From: an uncultured Eubacterium sp. | Lineage (GTDB): Bacteria > Bacillota > Clostridia > Lachnospirales > Lachnospiraceae | Direction: 5' to 3' | Assembly: GCA_948579355.1 (NCBI GenBank) | Contig: CAPAOV010000003.1 | Location: 143,512-207,511, forward strand | Length of the DNA stretch: 64,000 nt | Part shown: one piece after another, positions 16,538 to 25,470 of the stretch | Position numbering within the stretch: position 1 is the first letter of the stretch | Layout of the letters: each line of letters opens with the position of its first letter | The notes under the pieces: model-generated | Told to the model about the DNA's origin: nothing | Database searches by the model: none | The model's input: only the letters and a program-made list of their open reading frames with translations | Made by a program: the position numbers and the translations under genes

Positions 16538-17341
16538 TTAGCCAAGCAATGACAATACACTCTGATTGGACTGATTTGCCTGAGCAAGCATAGATGTTGC
16601 TGCCTGCTGCAAGATGCTCTCTTTGGAGTATCTTGTCATTTCGTCAGCCATATCTGTATCACGGATACGTGACTCAGAAGCCTGCAGGTTCTCAGCCGTA
16701 TTGTCATCATTCTTAACTGTGTACTCCAGACGGTTCTGGATAGCACCAAGTTTAGAACGAGTCGTAGACAATGCTGTAATGTTCTTATCAATAGCACTGA
16801 TAGATGCAGTAGCAGTTGAGTAAGAGCTTACCTTAGCAGAAATATCTGTCATCGTTGTCTTGCTGATAGAAATTGCAATTGACTGACCAGTGTTAGCACC
16901 AACCTGAAGGTTTTTGTTTTTGAATGTACCATCACACAGCTTCTGAGTATTGAACTCTGTCTGAGATGTGATACGGTCAAACTCTGCTTTCAACTGAGAA
17001 AGCTCCTGAGAAATAGCCTGACGGTCAACGCTAACGTTTGTGTCGTTTGCTGCCTGTACAGCCAACTCACGAGCACGCTGCAAAATTGCATGCTGCTGGT
17101 CCATAGCACCCTCTGCTGTCTGGATTAAGGAAATACCATCCTGAGCATTGTCGGAAGCTCTCTGAAGACCTCTAACCTGACCTCTCATTTTCTCGGAAAT
17201 GGAAAGTCCTGCTGCATCATCTGCTGCACGGTTGATTTTGTAACCACTGGAAAGTTTCTCAGTAGCCTTTGACAAATTGCCGCCTACGATTCCCAACTGT
17301 CTGTTGGAGTTCATTGATGAAATGTTGTGTTGTACTATCAT
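16538..17341 (-). CDS. fliC: Flagellin (copy 2)
   Basis: The protein has 267 residues and is almost identical to flagellin 1. It differs mainly in a central patch (GTFKNKNLQVGANTGQ and SKTTMTD here) and in the last residues (SNQSVLSLLG). Both termini carry the D0/D1 helices needed for export and polymerisation. It has its own sigma-28 promoter at 17410-17436 and a GGA-loop leader hairpin at 17366-17381. The near-identical 800-bp genes in direct orientation flank the pore-former gene and could recombine. Confidence 0.97.
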   Translation of the reverse strand: MIVQHNISSMNSNRQLGIVGGNLSKATEKLSSGYKINRAADDAAGLSISEKMRGQVRGLQRASDNAQDGISLIQTAEGAMDQQHAILQRARELAVQAANDTNVSVDRQAISQELSQLKAEFDRITSQTEFNTQKLCDGTFKNKNLQVGANTGQSIAISISKTTMTDISAKVSSYSTATASISAIDKNITALSTTRSKLGAIQNRLEYTVKNDDNTAENLQASESRIRDTDMADEMTRYSKESILQQAATSMLAQANQSNQSVLSLLG

Positions 17342-17365
17342 AATTCATTCCTCCTTGAATTTTCA

Positions 17366-17381
17366 CTAGCATCCATGCCAG
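17366..17381 (-). promoter_or_regulatory. Candidate CsrA-binding hairpin in the flagellin 2 leader
   Basis: On the minus strand CTGGCA-TGGA-TGCTAG forms a 6-bp stem (one G-U) with GGA in the loop, upstream of the AAGGAGGAA ribosome binding site. The stem sequence differs from that of flagellin 1 but the loop motif and position are kept. Confidence 0.5.
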
Positions 17382-17409
17382 CGTTGTTTTGTTTTATTTC
17401 TTGTTATAT

Positions 17410-17436
17410 ATATCGGAACCTTTTCAGATTCCTTTA
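17410..17436 (-). promoter_or_regulatory. Sigma-28 promoter of flagellin 2
   Basis: On the minus strand TAAA, 15 bases, then TCCGATAT, close to the sigma-28 consensus. Confidence 0.85.
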
Positions 17437-17440
17437 TAGC

Positions 17441-17467
17441 AAAATTGAAAAAATTTTTTTCAATTTT
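17441..17467. terminator. Bidirectional A/T hairpin between fliT-like gene and flagellin 2
   Basis: AAAATTGAAAAAA and TTTTTTCAATTTT form a perfect stem, placed between the end of the flaG-fliD-fliS-fliT unit and the flagellin 2 promoter. Confidence 0.6.
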
Positions 17468-17499
17468 GTAACAAGACGAATCATAGAAAAATTACTCTC

Positions 17500-18021
17500 C
17501 TACTTCTGCTCGTCAAAAAAGTAGGACTGGTCGGGAGTATGTACATTCGCCATATTCTGATAATAACTGGTTGCTGTCCGGTTATTGACATGAAATTCCC
17601 GAATCTCTTTTCTCTTATTTGACAGATATATCTTAAAGCGTTCACTATTTTGTTGTTCTAACGCCTGAATCTGTACTCCTAAGTCTGATATTCTGCCAAT
17701 CAGTGTCTGCATTTCTTTAATCTGACTGCGATACTGCTCACGATGAGATGTCATTTCCTGCTTTACCATCTTAAATAGTGCGTCAAATCCCTCGTCAATT
17801 TGATTCAAATCATCAAGGCCGTTCCCTTTTTCCTCAATAGTCGCAGAAAATTCATCCTCATCCAACTCATCGGAGCGAAGTAACATTTCCTGCTCTCTTG
17901 TCTTTTCAAGCAAAAAGGTAAGCACATTTTCTTTTTTCTTTAGTGCATCTACCATCATCGTCACATACACACGATTCTGATTCTGATTATCCACAGCCTC
18001 ACATCCCATCTGCAATATCAT
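17500..18021 (-). CDS. FliT-like flagellar protein (putative export chaperone)
   Basis: The protein has 173 residues, largely helical and acidic in the first half, with a probable coiled coil near residues 90-140. It follows fliS by 1 base (stop TAG, then ATG), the usual place for FliT. Sequence conservation of FliT-type proteins is low, so the call rests on position, length and helical character. The start shown is coupled to the fliS stop; an internal ATG at residue 5 is possible. If FliT-like, it would chaperone the cap protein FliD. Confidence 0.6.
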   Translation of the reverse strand: MILQMGCEAVDNQNQNRVYVTMMVDALKKKENVLTFLLEKTREQEMLLRSDELDEDEFSATIEEKGNGLDDLNQIDEGFDALFKMVKQEMTSHREQYRSQIKEMQTLIGRISDLGVQIQALEQQNSERFKIYLSNKRKEIREFHVNNRTATSYYQNMANVHTPDQSYFFDEQK

Positions 18022-18022
18022 T

Positions 18023-18397
18023 CTATTTGGCGCTGTTCAAACGCATAACCTCTTTCCATGCATCGCGCATCTCGCGGATATACTTCAGCGCATCTTCTAT
18101 AATCTCTATATCTTTTTGCAAATTGGCTTCTAACAGTCTGCGGGCTATATAATCGTAAACCCGCTCAAAATCTTCCCAAACTGAATATTTATGGTCGAGA
18201 GTAACACGAAGTTCATTAATAATCGCTTGCGCTTTTTTAATGTTGGCATTTGCTTTCTCAATATCTTTCTTTTCAATCGCAACAATCGCAATATTACAAA
18301 ACTTAATTGCACCTTCATAAAGCATCAATGTCAGTTCTGCCGGCGTAGCCGTCATAATCGCATTACGCTGATAAGCGTTTGCCATATTGTTATTCAT
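18023..18397 (-). CDS. fliS: Flagellar export chaperone FliS
   Basis: The protein has 124 residues. The typical start NAYQRNAIMTATPAELTLML and the body KFCNIAIVAIEKKDIEKAN are diagnostic of FliS, the cytoplasmic chaperone that keeps flagellin unpolymerised before export. In B. subtilis FliS also works with FliW and CsrA. GGAGG precedes the ATG. It lies between fliD and the fliT-like gene in one operon. Confidence 0.95.
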   Translation of the reverse strand: MNNNMANAYQRNAIMTATPAELTLMLYEGAIKFCNIAIVAIEKKDIEKANANIKKAQAIINELRVTLDHKYSVWEDFERVYDYIARRLLEANLQKDIEIIEDALKYIREMRDAWKEVMRLNSAK

Positions 18398-18423
18398 CGA
18401 TTACCTCCATCATATCAGTAATA

Positions 18424-20736
18424 TCAGTTTCCAAACAATCCCGCCAGAGAATTTTGTTGAGACTGCAATTTCGCCATTGCCACTTCCATAGCAGTAAACT
18501 TCTTATAGTAGGCATCTTCCATTGCAGCAAGTTTGTCTTCCCAATCATCAATATCACTCTGATAGCCTTTAATATCTTCTTTAATCTTGATATCGTTGTA
18601 GAATGTCAGTGCACTGCTGACTTTAGAGCCTGCCATCTTATCACTCATTGCGCTTCGGAGATTACCAAATACTTTGGACAGTACGTTTACTACTGCTTCC
18701 GGGTCCTGCTCCAAAGCAGTTCTTAATTTATCCTCACGGTCGGCATATACCGAGTCGTCCTTATCACCATAAATATGATACAAACCACCCTCAGTATAAT
18801 CATATGATGTCATAATACCGAAACTGGCAAGAGAATACTTTTTGCCACCGTACTCGACCTGCGACTGCATCGCCGTGCGCATCGCAGACATAATACCATT
18901 TAACGTTGTATCACCGCGAAGTAATGCGCCCTTAATCTTGTCTTCGTACAATTTGACATCGTCATCTGTCATTGCTTCCTTTTCCTCTTTCGACAAAGGC
19001 TCATATCCTTTGGCCGATGCGGCAGAATAGGAAGTATACATCTCTTTCATGATTTCATTGTACCCTTTGAGGGTCTCTTTAATGGAATTGTAAATCGCAT
19101 CCACATCGGTTGAAACCGAGAATGTAATCGTCTCGCCCGGAGCGGTCTTTCCTGTCAAATCAATGCTCAAGCCATTGGCAGAAACCGTAGCGGTAGATGA
19201 CGTCAACGTTGCTCCATTGAGTACAATCTCACTATCGGAAGCAGCTATAAAAGCCATACCGTTTGCCAGAGTAACTGTATCGGAAACAACACTGCCATTC
19301 ACTGTCATGCCGTCGTCGGTAACTTCAATCTCCGCCAGACCCATCTTACCAAGAGCTGAAGCAGCACTGGTATCATACCGCTCTGTCAGGGAAGCATAAT
19401 TTGTTACGGAAGCAGTAATGGCATCAGCCACGTCATCCGTTCCGTTTTTATATCCATCAATGCCGCCAAATCCCGAAATCGGCTCTGCGGTATCATTGCC
19501 ATAACCATAATATTTTGCCAGCGCTTGGAATCCGGCTTCCGTAGAATCCATTGCCTTAATTTCATCCGCCGTCGCACCAGTCTGTGTCAACGCCTCAATG
19601 GCAACTTTATTTTCAGCACTAGTGATTTCTTTATCTACCTGTTTTGTTGTGGCAGCATCTGCATTTTGGGCAACTGCCGTCTGATAATCACGTTCTGCCA
19701 CTGCATTAATATAGTTATTGAGATTCTCCTCTTCGGTACCACTCGTTATATCAATGCCAAGTTCCTGCTCTATAATCGCCTTATCTTCATCTACAAGAGT
19801 GTTAAAAGTCTCCGTATAGCCTTTAATAAGGTCCTCTTTTACGCCGGTTTTGTTGCCGTCCTCATCAACTTCATAGAACGAAGATAATCTTGACTTCTCT
19901 GCCGCCGCTTTATTTTCTGCATATTTTTCTGCATAAAGCTGCGCCTTGCGGAGTGTCGTAGCCGCCTCGTTATTCTTCGCTTTCACAAGCGAATCCAGAG
20001 CCTCGTTATACTTATCCGTGCCAACGCCGGATGTCTTCAGCGTCTCTAAGGCTTTATCCACTACTTTTTTATTGTCGGACGACATTTTATCGTATCCCAT
20101 TACCGCTTTCAAATCAGCAGTAGCATTTAACTGTGCGTCAGAAATCTTTGATGAAGTAAGTGAAAAAGCATTTTCCATTCCGCTTTCTTTACTGCTGATA
20201 AACAAACGATGCTGTGCGCTGTCAAAGCTGGCGTTAAGTCCTGCTTTGGAAAGAGCACTTGTGAAATCATTAATTGTCGTGTTTTCCGTAATAACAAATT
20301 TTGTTTTCTTCTTACCAACAGTAATATTAATTTCACTATTTACTAAAGAAGCATCTATCTCCGACATCTTCTGAGTGCCTTTGCTGATATTGGAAAGAAC
20401 AGCACTGGTAAGATACTCCGAAGTCGCAATATTATTAATTGCCAGCGTATAGCTGCCGTTTACTGCGCTGACATTGGCATTTACACTTGCTTTTGACGGG
20501 TCGGATACCGTTGCTTTCTTTGTCTTATATGCACTAGTCATCTGCATTTTCGATACCTGATCCGTATAGAATTTATATAACTTGCTATTCAAATCCTGCC
20601 ATTTTGTCTGCTTCCATTCCAATTTTGTTTTTGCATTGGAAATCTTCGTCTTCTTTAAGCTTTGGGCAGACATCAGAGCGCCGACAATGGCTTCTGTGTC
20701 CAATCCCGATGTTAAACCACTTAAACGAATCGCCAT
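18424..20736 (-). CDS. fliD: Flagellar hook-associated protein 2 (filament cap), enlarged
   Basis: The protein has 770 residues, against roughly 450-500 in B. subtilis. The N-terminal FliD domain (IRLSGLTSGLDTEAIVGALM) and the C-terminal domain ending in a helix with FTAMEVAMAKLQSQQNSLAG are standard. The extra mass is in the middle: an Ala/Glu/Lys-rich helical stretch followed by a Thr/Ser-rich beta region (NGSVVSDTVTLANGMAF). It caps the filament and guides flagellin assembly. The enlarged middle would project from the cap and is the likely adhesive or antigenic surface. Translation starts after AGGAGGG; flaG is 12 bases upstream. Confidence 0.95.
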   Translation of the reverse strand: MAIRLSGLTSGLDTEAIVGALMSAQSLKKTKISNAKTKLEWKQTKWQDLNSKLYKFYTDQVSKMQMTSAYKTKKATVSDPSKASVNANVSAVNGSYTLAINNIATSEYLTSAVLSNISKGTQKMSEIDASLVNSEINITVGKKKTKFVITENTTINDFTSALSKAGLNASFDSAQHRLFISSKESGMENAFSLTSSKISDAQLNATADLKAVMGYDKMSSDNKKVVDKALETLKTSGVGTDKYNEALDSLVKAKNNEAATTLRKAQLYAEKYAENKAAAEKSRLSSFYEVDEDGNKTGVKEDLIKGYTETFNTLVDEDKAIIEQELGIDITSGTEEENLNNYINAVAERDYQTAVAQNADAATTKQVDKEITSAENKVAIEALTQTGATADEIKAMDSTEAGFQALAKYYGYGNDTAEPISGFGGIDGYKNGTDDVADAITASVTNYASLTERYDTSAASALGKMGLAEIEVTDDGMTVNGSVVSDTVTLANGMAFIAASDSEIVLNGATLTSSTATVSANGLSIDLTGKTAPGETITFSVSTDVDAIYNSIKETLKGYNEIMKEMYTSYSAASAKGYEPLSKEEKEAMTDDDVKLYEDKIKGALLRGDTTLNGIMSAMRTAMQSQVEYGGKKYSLASFGIMTSYDYTEGGLYHIYGDKDDSVYADREDKLRTALEQDPEAVVNVLSKVFGNLRSAMSDKMAGSKVSSALTFYNDIKIKEDIKGYQSDIDDWEDKLAAMEDAYYKKFTAMEVAMAKLQSQQNSLAGLFGN

Positions 20737-20748
20737 AACTCAACCCTC

Positions 20749-21177
20749 CTATCTTTTCTCGTCTACAAGAATGCCAGCCATTTCCCACATCTTCTGGAGC
20801 ATATCCAAAGACTTCTCCGGTGGGATTTCTCGTATCACTTCGTCCGTTTCCGCATCAAAAACCTTAATCGATACACGATTGGTTTCTTTATGATAAGAAT
20901 ATTCACAACGAGTCTTCTCCATCTTACGGTTTGCACTCTTTACGGCATCATTAATAGTAGCTTCGCTCGGAACATGTTTTTTTCTGCTCTCCTCTTCTGC
21001 TTCGCCACTTCTGCCATCCCTTGCATTCGCAGACGAAGTTACTGACTTAGACGCCATCACTTTCACCTGTTCCGCACCAGCAGCCACGTCCGATACTTCT
21101 ACCGACGGGCTAACTACTTTTGTGCTTTCCGAGGCACTATAATTTGCGTTTACTTTTGATACTGCTTCAACATCCAT
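20749..21177 (-). CDS. flaG: FlaG-family flagellar protein
   Basis: The protein has 142 residues. The C-terminal half has the FlaG pattern: SYHKETNRVSIKVFDAETDE followed by VIREIPPEKSLD and MLQKMWEMAGILVDEKR. The N-terminal half is variable and Ser/Ala-rich. The ATG at 21177 has GGAGGTG upstream; a longer frame has no ribosome binding site. It is the first gene of the operon flaG-fliD-fliS-fliT, behind a sigma-28 promoter at 21228-21254. FlaG affects filament length in other bacteria. Confidence 0.9.
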   Translation of the reverse strand: MDVEAVSKVNANYSASESTKVVSPSVEVSDVAAGAEQVKVMASKSVTSSANARDGRSGEAEEESRKKHVPSEATINDAVKSANRKMEKTRCEYSYHKETNRVSIKVFDAETDEVIREIPPEKSLDMLQKMWEMAGILVDEKR

Positions 21178-21227
21178 AATCAACACCTCCATGTGTATAA
21201 AAAAATGTTTTCCTTAACTTACAGTGA

Positions 21228-21254
21228 TTATCGGCATATTCTAGTTAAATCTTA
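21228..21254 (-). promoter_or_regulatory. Sigma-28 promoter of flaG-fliD-fliS-fliT
   Basis: On the minus strand TAAG, 15 bases, then GCCGATAA: a perfect -10 core with a one-base change in the -35. Confidence 0.8.
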
Positions 21255-21338
21255 ACCTCTGATTGCAAATTTGTCAAGTTTTCCGAACCTCTCTGTATAT
21301 TTCAGGGAGGAAATCACTCTTTATACAACGTTTTTTCC

Positions 21339-21557
21339 CTATTTTAACAAATCCGATAATACTTTCGGATTCGATATATTGGCAGACTCCGCATTTGTCT
21401 CCTGTATTTCTTTATATATCTCCTTGCGGTAAATCGGAACACTCTTCGGCGCGTCAATACCAAGCTTAATCTGGTCTCCTTTTACTTCCAATACCGTAAT
21501 CTCTATATTGTCGTTGACAATAATGGATTCATTTACTTTCCTCGCTAATGCTAACAT
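21339..21557 (-). CDS. csrA: Carbon storage regulator CsrA
   Basis: The protein has 72 residues and starts MLALARKVNESIIVNDNIEI, with the family core GIDAPKSVPIYRKEIYKEIQ. ATG 21557 has AAGGAGG upstream and lies 2 bases after the fliW stop. CsrA is an RNA-binding dimer recognising GGA in loops. In Gram-positive bacteria it represses flagellin translation and is held by FliW. Both flagellin leaders in this window carry matching sites. Confidence 0.97.
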   Translation of the reverse strand: MLALARKVNESIIVNDNIEITVLEVKGDQIKLGIDAPKSVPIYRKEIYKEIQETNAESANISNPKVLSDLLK

Positions 21558-21559
21558 GG

Positions 21560-22012
21560 TCACGCCTCCTTTTTCGCCTGCAGGATGTCGTAAATTTTAT
21601 ACTTCACCTCATAATCTGCATTTTCGACTACAATCTGTGTCCCCTTGCGTGTATCCGCATTAATGATAATCGGCGCCATCAAGTTCACCGACATTTGTTT
21701 GATATCTTCCGGAACCGTCATCGTGAGCAGAATAACCAGATTTTCTTCTGTCAAATCCCCCAGCCCGGTCAGCAGTTCATCTTCTACAACCGGATTATAA
21801 TCTTCTTTGACAAGCCATGGTTTAATAACCGGCAGCGCTAATGTCGGCTCTTCTACGCTTTGAAACCAAGAAATATTAGCCTCTTCTTTCTCGCAATCAT
21901 AAAGAATCGTATATTTTTTATATTGCTCCAAACCAATCAATCCACGTTCCAACGTTACAATTTTGTCTTCCGGCAAATCAATCTCACCAAAAAATTTTGT
22001 CTTAACCAGCAT
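21560..22012 (-). CDS. fliW: Flagellar assembly factor FliW (CsrA antagonist)
   Basis: The protein has 150 residues with FliW signatures FGEIDLPEDKIVTLERGLIG, FQSVEEPTLALPVI and VILLTMTVPED. FliW binds either CsrA or flagellin. As flagellin is exported, freed FliW sequesters CsrA and relieves repression of flagellin mRNA. The gene directly precedes csrA and follows flgL, the standard Firmicute order. Confidence 0.96.
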   Translation of the reverse strand: MLVKTKFFGEIDLPEDKIVTLERGLIGLEQYKKYTILYDCEKEEANISWFQSVEEPTLALPVIKPWLVKEDYNPVVEDELLTGLGDLTEENLVILLTMTVPEDIKQMSVNLMAPIIINADTRKGTQIVVENADYEVKYKIYDILQAKKEA

Positions 22013-22038
22013 AATTACCTCCTATTCCGAAGCACAAT

Positions 22039-23526
22039 TTATATAAAGTTTAACAGTGACTGCCCAAGTATTTTGGAAGTTGCATTTAGAGTTGCCTGAT
22101 ATAACAAATCGGCTTCCGAAAAATTGATATATGCTTCTCCCAAATCGGCGTCTTCATTTTCGGATTTTGCGTCTTCCGTATCAAGCTCCTGCTGCTCCAG
22201 TTTTACTTTCGTCATTTTCATGCGGTTATAACGGGAACCATGGTCAGCCAGAGCAATATTGAGTTTCTCCTGACTATTCTGGCAGGTTGTAATCGCAGAA
22301 CCAAGCGCATTCGAGAGAACCGTCTTCTGCAGGGAAATTTCTGTCGTAATCTGATTTTTCAACTCGGTAAGCGCAGCTATCGTGGTCGTATCGTTTTCGT
22401 CGCAATCCGCAAGTCTCTTTTCGGCAGATTTGAGATTCGCTTCCATTACGTCCAAATCGTTACACATATTGACGATATCATTTATTGTTCTTCCGATTGA
22501 GAGATTGATTGCCTCAACTCCCTCGGTATTCACGGTCAGTGTCTGGCTGAAATTAACCTGATACATAATATCTTGTTTGCCCGCCGTAGTATATTTGGAA
22601 GTTTCTCCGGTGGCATTATTGACGGAAGTACAATTAAAATAGTGCTCCGGTTTTACATCGTGCTTAGCAAAGTCTGTCTTCTTATATTCGACGCTCAAAT
22701 CTTTCCCAGCCCGAACGCTGTCATATATCTTATCTCCAAATACAAGTTCGCCCGTTTCCGGCACAAAGTATACCTCGTTATCGCCAGGGTGCAGATGTTC
22801 GTTATAAACCGTATCTGCCGCCACGCTTTTCGTCACCGCCTGAATGGTCTGCGCATTGCCTGCCGCGTCCGTATAAGTCAGCGATATTTCCTGCTGGATA
22901 TCACACTTATCATAAGAGAGCAATACTCTGTGCGTTGTGGCAAACTGCGATGCCTGACTGGCATAATCGTCCGCAGTATTTGCTGCGTCATACTCTGCCT
23001 GTCCGTATACATATTGGAACTTATTAATCGAATTAATTTCAATATTTTCGGTAATCGTATACGTCGTATCCGTCTGAGCATCTTCAAAGAGCATCGGTTC
23101 GTCCGTACGGAAACCGGTAAAGAGATAACGGCCCGCATAATCGGCGTTGGCGTTCTGCTCATAAATGTACTCCGAAAACTGTTTTAACTGTGTCACAATA
23201 TCCTTGCGGTCCTTTTCGTCATACGTGCCGGTTGCCGCCTGTGTACAATAGTAACCCATATCTTCCAGACGGTTGTTGACATCTTTCAGACAGGTCTCTG
23301 TCGCATCCATCCATGAGGTCGCATCTTTAATATTCGTCAAATACTGGTCAATTTCCACAAGCGTCGTGCGGTATTTCAGAGCCCGAACGGCAATCGTCGG
23401 GTCATCGGACGGTCTCTGAATTTTTTTCTGTGTATTATACTGATTCAAATATTTGTTATATGCCACCTTATTTTTCTGCATATTTAACATTGAGTTATTG
23501 CGCATCATTGTATTTGTAACTCGCAT
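22039..23526 (-). CDS. flgL: Flagellar hook-associated protein 3 (FlgL)
   Basis: The protein has 495 residues, longer than the roughly 300 of B. subtilis FlgL. The N-terminus (VTNTMMRNNSMLNM, RPSDDPTIAVRALKYRTTL) and C-terminus (LLYQATLNATSKILGQSLLN) are the flagellin-like D0/D1 helices. The extra length lies in a central beta-rich region. The ATG at 23526 has GGAGGTG upstream; the frame's TTG at 23541 is not used. It joins the filament to FlgK at the hook-filament junction. Confidence 0.94.
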   Translation of the reverse strand: MRVTNTMMRNNSMLNMQKNKVAYNKYLNQYNTQKKIQRPSDDPTIAVRALKYRTTLVEIDQYLTNIKDATSWMDATETCLKDVNNRLEDMGYYCTQAATGTYDEKDRKDIVTQLKQFSEYIYEQNANADYAGRYLFTGFRTDEPMLFEDAQTDTTYTITENIEINSINKFQYVYGQAEYDAANTADDYASQASQFATTHRVLLSYDKCDIQQEISLTYTDAAGNAQTIQAVTKSVAADTVYNEHLHPGDNEVYFVPETGELVFGDKIYDSVRAGKDLSVEYKKTDFAKHDVKPEHYFNCTSVNNATGETSKYTTAGKQDIMYQVNFSQTLTVNTEGVEAINLSIGRTINDIVNMCNDLDVMEANLKSAEKRLADCDENDTTTIAALTELKNQITTEISLQKTVLSNALGSAITTCQNSQEKLNIALADHGSRYNRMKMTKVKLEQQELDTEDAKSENEDADLGEAYINFSEADLLYQATLNATSKILGQSLLNFI

Positions 23527-23564
23527 ATCATGCACCTCCAAGTCTTATACTATATGTTTCGACA

Positions 23565-25445
23565 TTATACACCAGTCTGGTTAATTAATTTATCTAACAC
23601 TTCGTTCAGCACCGACAAAACCTTATACTGATGGAACAGCATATTCTGAAATGTAATCAAATCGGAACCCTCTTCATCCTCATCCACTCCGGAAACGGAT
23701 TTACGGTTTGTGTCAATAGCATAAACTAAATTACTTTGGTTTTCTTCCATTGTATTCGCTTTCTGTGAGTCTACGCCGAGCAACGCCGTCATAGACTGCA
23801 AAAACGAATCCGGCGCGCCGTGGACAAACATTGTCGAGTCATCCTTGAGGTCTGTCAAGCGCTGCAGATTATCTCCGTTGTCATTGCCGACTTTTTCATC
23901 CGGAGTATTCTTCATCTTGCAGGCCAGCTTACCCGGGTCTTCCGCAAAACCTTTCGTCACTCCAAAATTCAACGCCGTCATATAATAATAGGAACCTTTA
24001 TAAGTGCCGTCGGCTTCCATAACCGGCTCCGACGTAAAAGGAGAGTCTTTGCCATCCACCGATTCTTCAAAGATATAATTGTCTCCGGTTGCCGGAACCT
24101 TAGCATTGAAAAAGTCGATTCCGAGCTCATCGTTCAAATCGTACCCCTCATTCTGTATACGGTTAAACTCCTGTGCAAAGGTTCTCACAAACTCGTTTAA
24201 CTGTGCCACATAATACGGAATACCCCGGCAATCCACCTGCTCGCCCACATTCGCCTTATAGCCATTCTGGACTGCATAGTTCAGCGCTGTTGCCTGCGCT
24301 GCCGGCACCTGATCCTGAAGAGTAAACTCATAAGTAAATTTGCCATTACCATCTACTTTGACTTCAAAGTTTTCATAGGCATAGGTACGGTTGTTAATAA
24401 TAATTTCTCCGTCGCTGGCCGGAATATTCAGCCCCCGCACATCATCGCAGTTCGTTTCCGTTACCGTAAGCACCAGATTGCCGTTGGCATTATTTTGAAG
24501 TCCTGACACCTTGCCATTGAGATTGGTTCCGTTATTACCGTCGCGCATCTCGAATACTGCCTGTAACTGCCCGCCCAATGCATTTCCGTGAACATTAAAA
24601 TTACTGCCGTCTTTCCACTGAATGTCATATAGACCCTTGATATCGCTAATATTGCTATACGTTTCTTTCTGCGTCAATTCTAACGTATTTGCACGGAAAG
24701 TATCTACCAGCACGCCGCCATTCACATAGACATAAAACTGATTTTCTCCCACTCCGTTACTCGGCGGAATTTCTTTTACTTCCACATCGCAATACTGCGC
24801 CAGCTCGTCTATGAGCAGCGTTCTCTGGTCTCTTAAGTCGTTGGCAATCGAGCCATACGCCTCTACGGTATCTATCTGCTGGTTCAAAGAAACAATTCGC
24901 TCCGCATATGCGTTAATCTGCTCCACACATGTCTTCACCTGTGTATTGGCCTCTTCCTGCAATTGCTGGAGTTTTGTTGCTACATTATTTACATAACTCG
25001 TAAATGTCTCTGCCAGAGTCACAACCTGTCTGCGCACTGTCGTATCCGCCGGTTTCCCTTTGAGATTGCTCAATGCGGCATAAAAATCATCAAACGTATC
25101 CGTCAGACGTGATTTCTCATCACTTGTGACATTACCGCATACCACATCCTGCAAAGCGTTCAGATAATATGCCTCCGTATGATAATAGTTATAAACGGAC
25201 TGCGTACTTTGATATTTTGTATCGTAATATTCATCGCGCTGGCGTGTAATGCTCTCTACATTGACACCGAAGCCCTGAACGGTTATTGATGTTTTATTTC
25301 CCACGATAGATTTCATATTGGCAACCTGTCGGGAATACCCTTTCGTCTCAATGTTGGCAACGTTGTGCGCGGTTGTCTGCAAAGCGGCGTTATAAGCCAT
25401 CATGCCGGATTTTGCAATTTCTAAAGTTCCAAATGTCGATGCCAT
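23565..25445 (-). CDS. flgK: Flagellar hook-associated protein 1 (FlgK), copy B
   Basis: The protein has 626 residues. The N-terminal FlgK/FlgE helix reads FGTLEIAKSGMMAYNAALQT followed by TAHNVANIETKGYSRQ, and the C-terminus has FQNMLFHQYKVLSVLNEVLD. It is a paralogue of the gene immediately upstream, which shares both ends but differs in the middle. GGAGGG precedes the ATG. Both FlgK-type genes lie in the flgM-flgN-flgK-flgK-flgL operon. Confidence 0.92.
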   Translation of the reverse strand: MASTFGTLEIAKSGMMAYNAALQTTAHNVANIETKGYSRQVANMKSIVGNKTSITVQGFGVNVESITRQRDEYYDTKYQSTQSVYNYYHTEAYYLNALQDVVCGNVTSDEKSRLTDTFDDFYAALSNLKGKPADTTVRRQVVTLAETFTSYVNNVATKLQQLQEEANTQVKTCVEQINAYAERIVSLNQQIDTVEAYGSIANDLRDQRTLLIDELAQYCDVEVKEIPPSNGVGENQFYVYVNGGVLVDTFRANTLELTQKETYSNISDIKGLYDIQWKDGSNFNVHGNALGGQLQAVFEMRDGNNGTNLNGKVSGLQNNANGNLVLTVTETNCDDVRGLNIPASDGEIIINNRTYAYENFEVKVDGNGKFTYEFTLQDQVPAAQATALNYAVQNGYKANVGEQVDCRGIPYYVAQLNEFVRTFAQEFNRIQNEGYDLNDELGIDFFNAKVPATGDNYIFEESVDGKDSPFTSEPVMEADGTYKGSYYYMTALNFGVTKGFAEDPGKLACKMKNTPDEKVGNDNGDNLQRLTDLKDDSTMFVHGAPDSFLQSMTALLGVDSQKANTMEENQSNLVYAIDTNRKSVSGVDEDEEGSDLITFQNMLFHQYKVLSVLNEVLDKLINQTGV

Positions 25446-25470
25446 ATTATCCCTCCATTCCGGTTATTCA

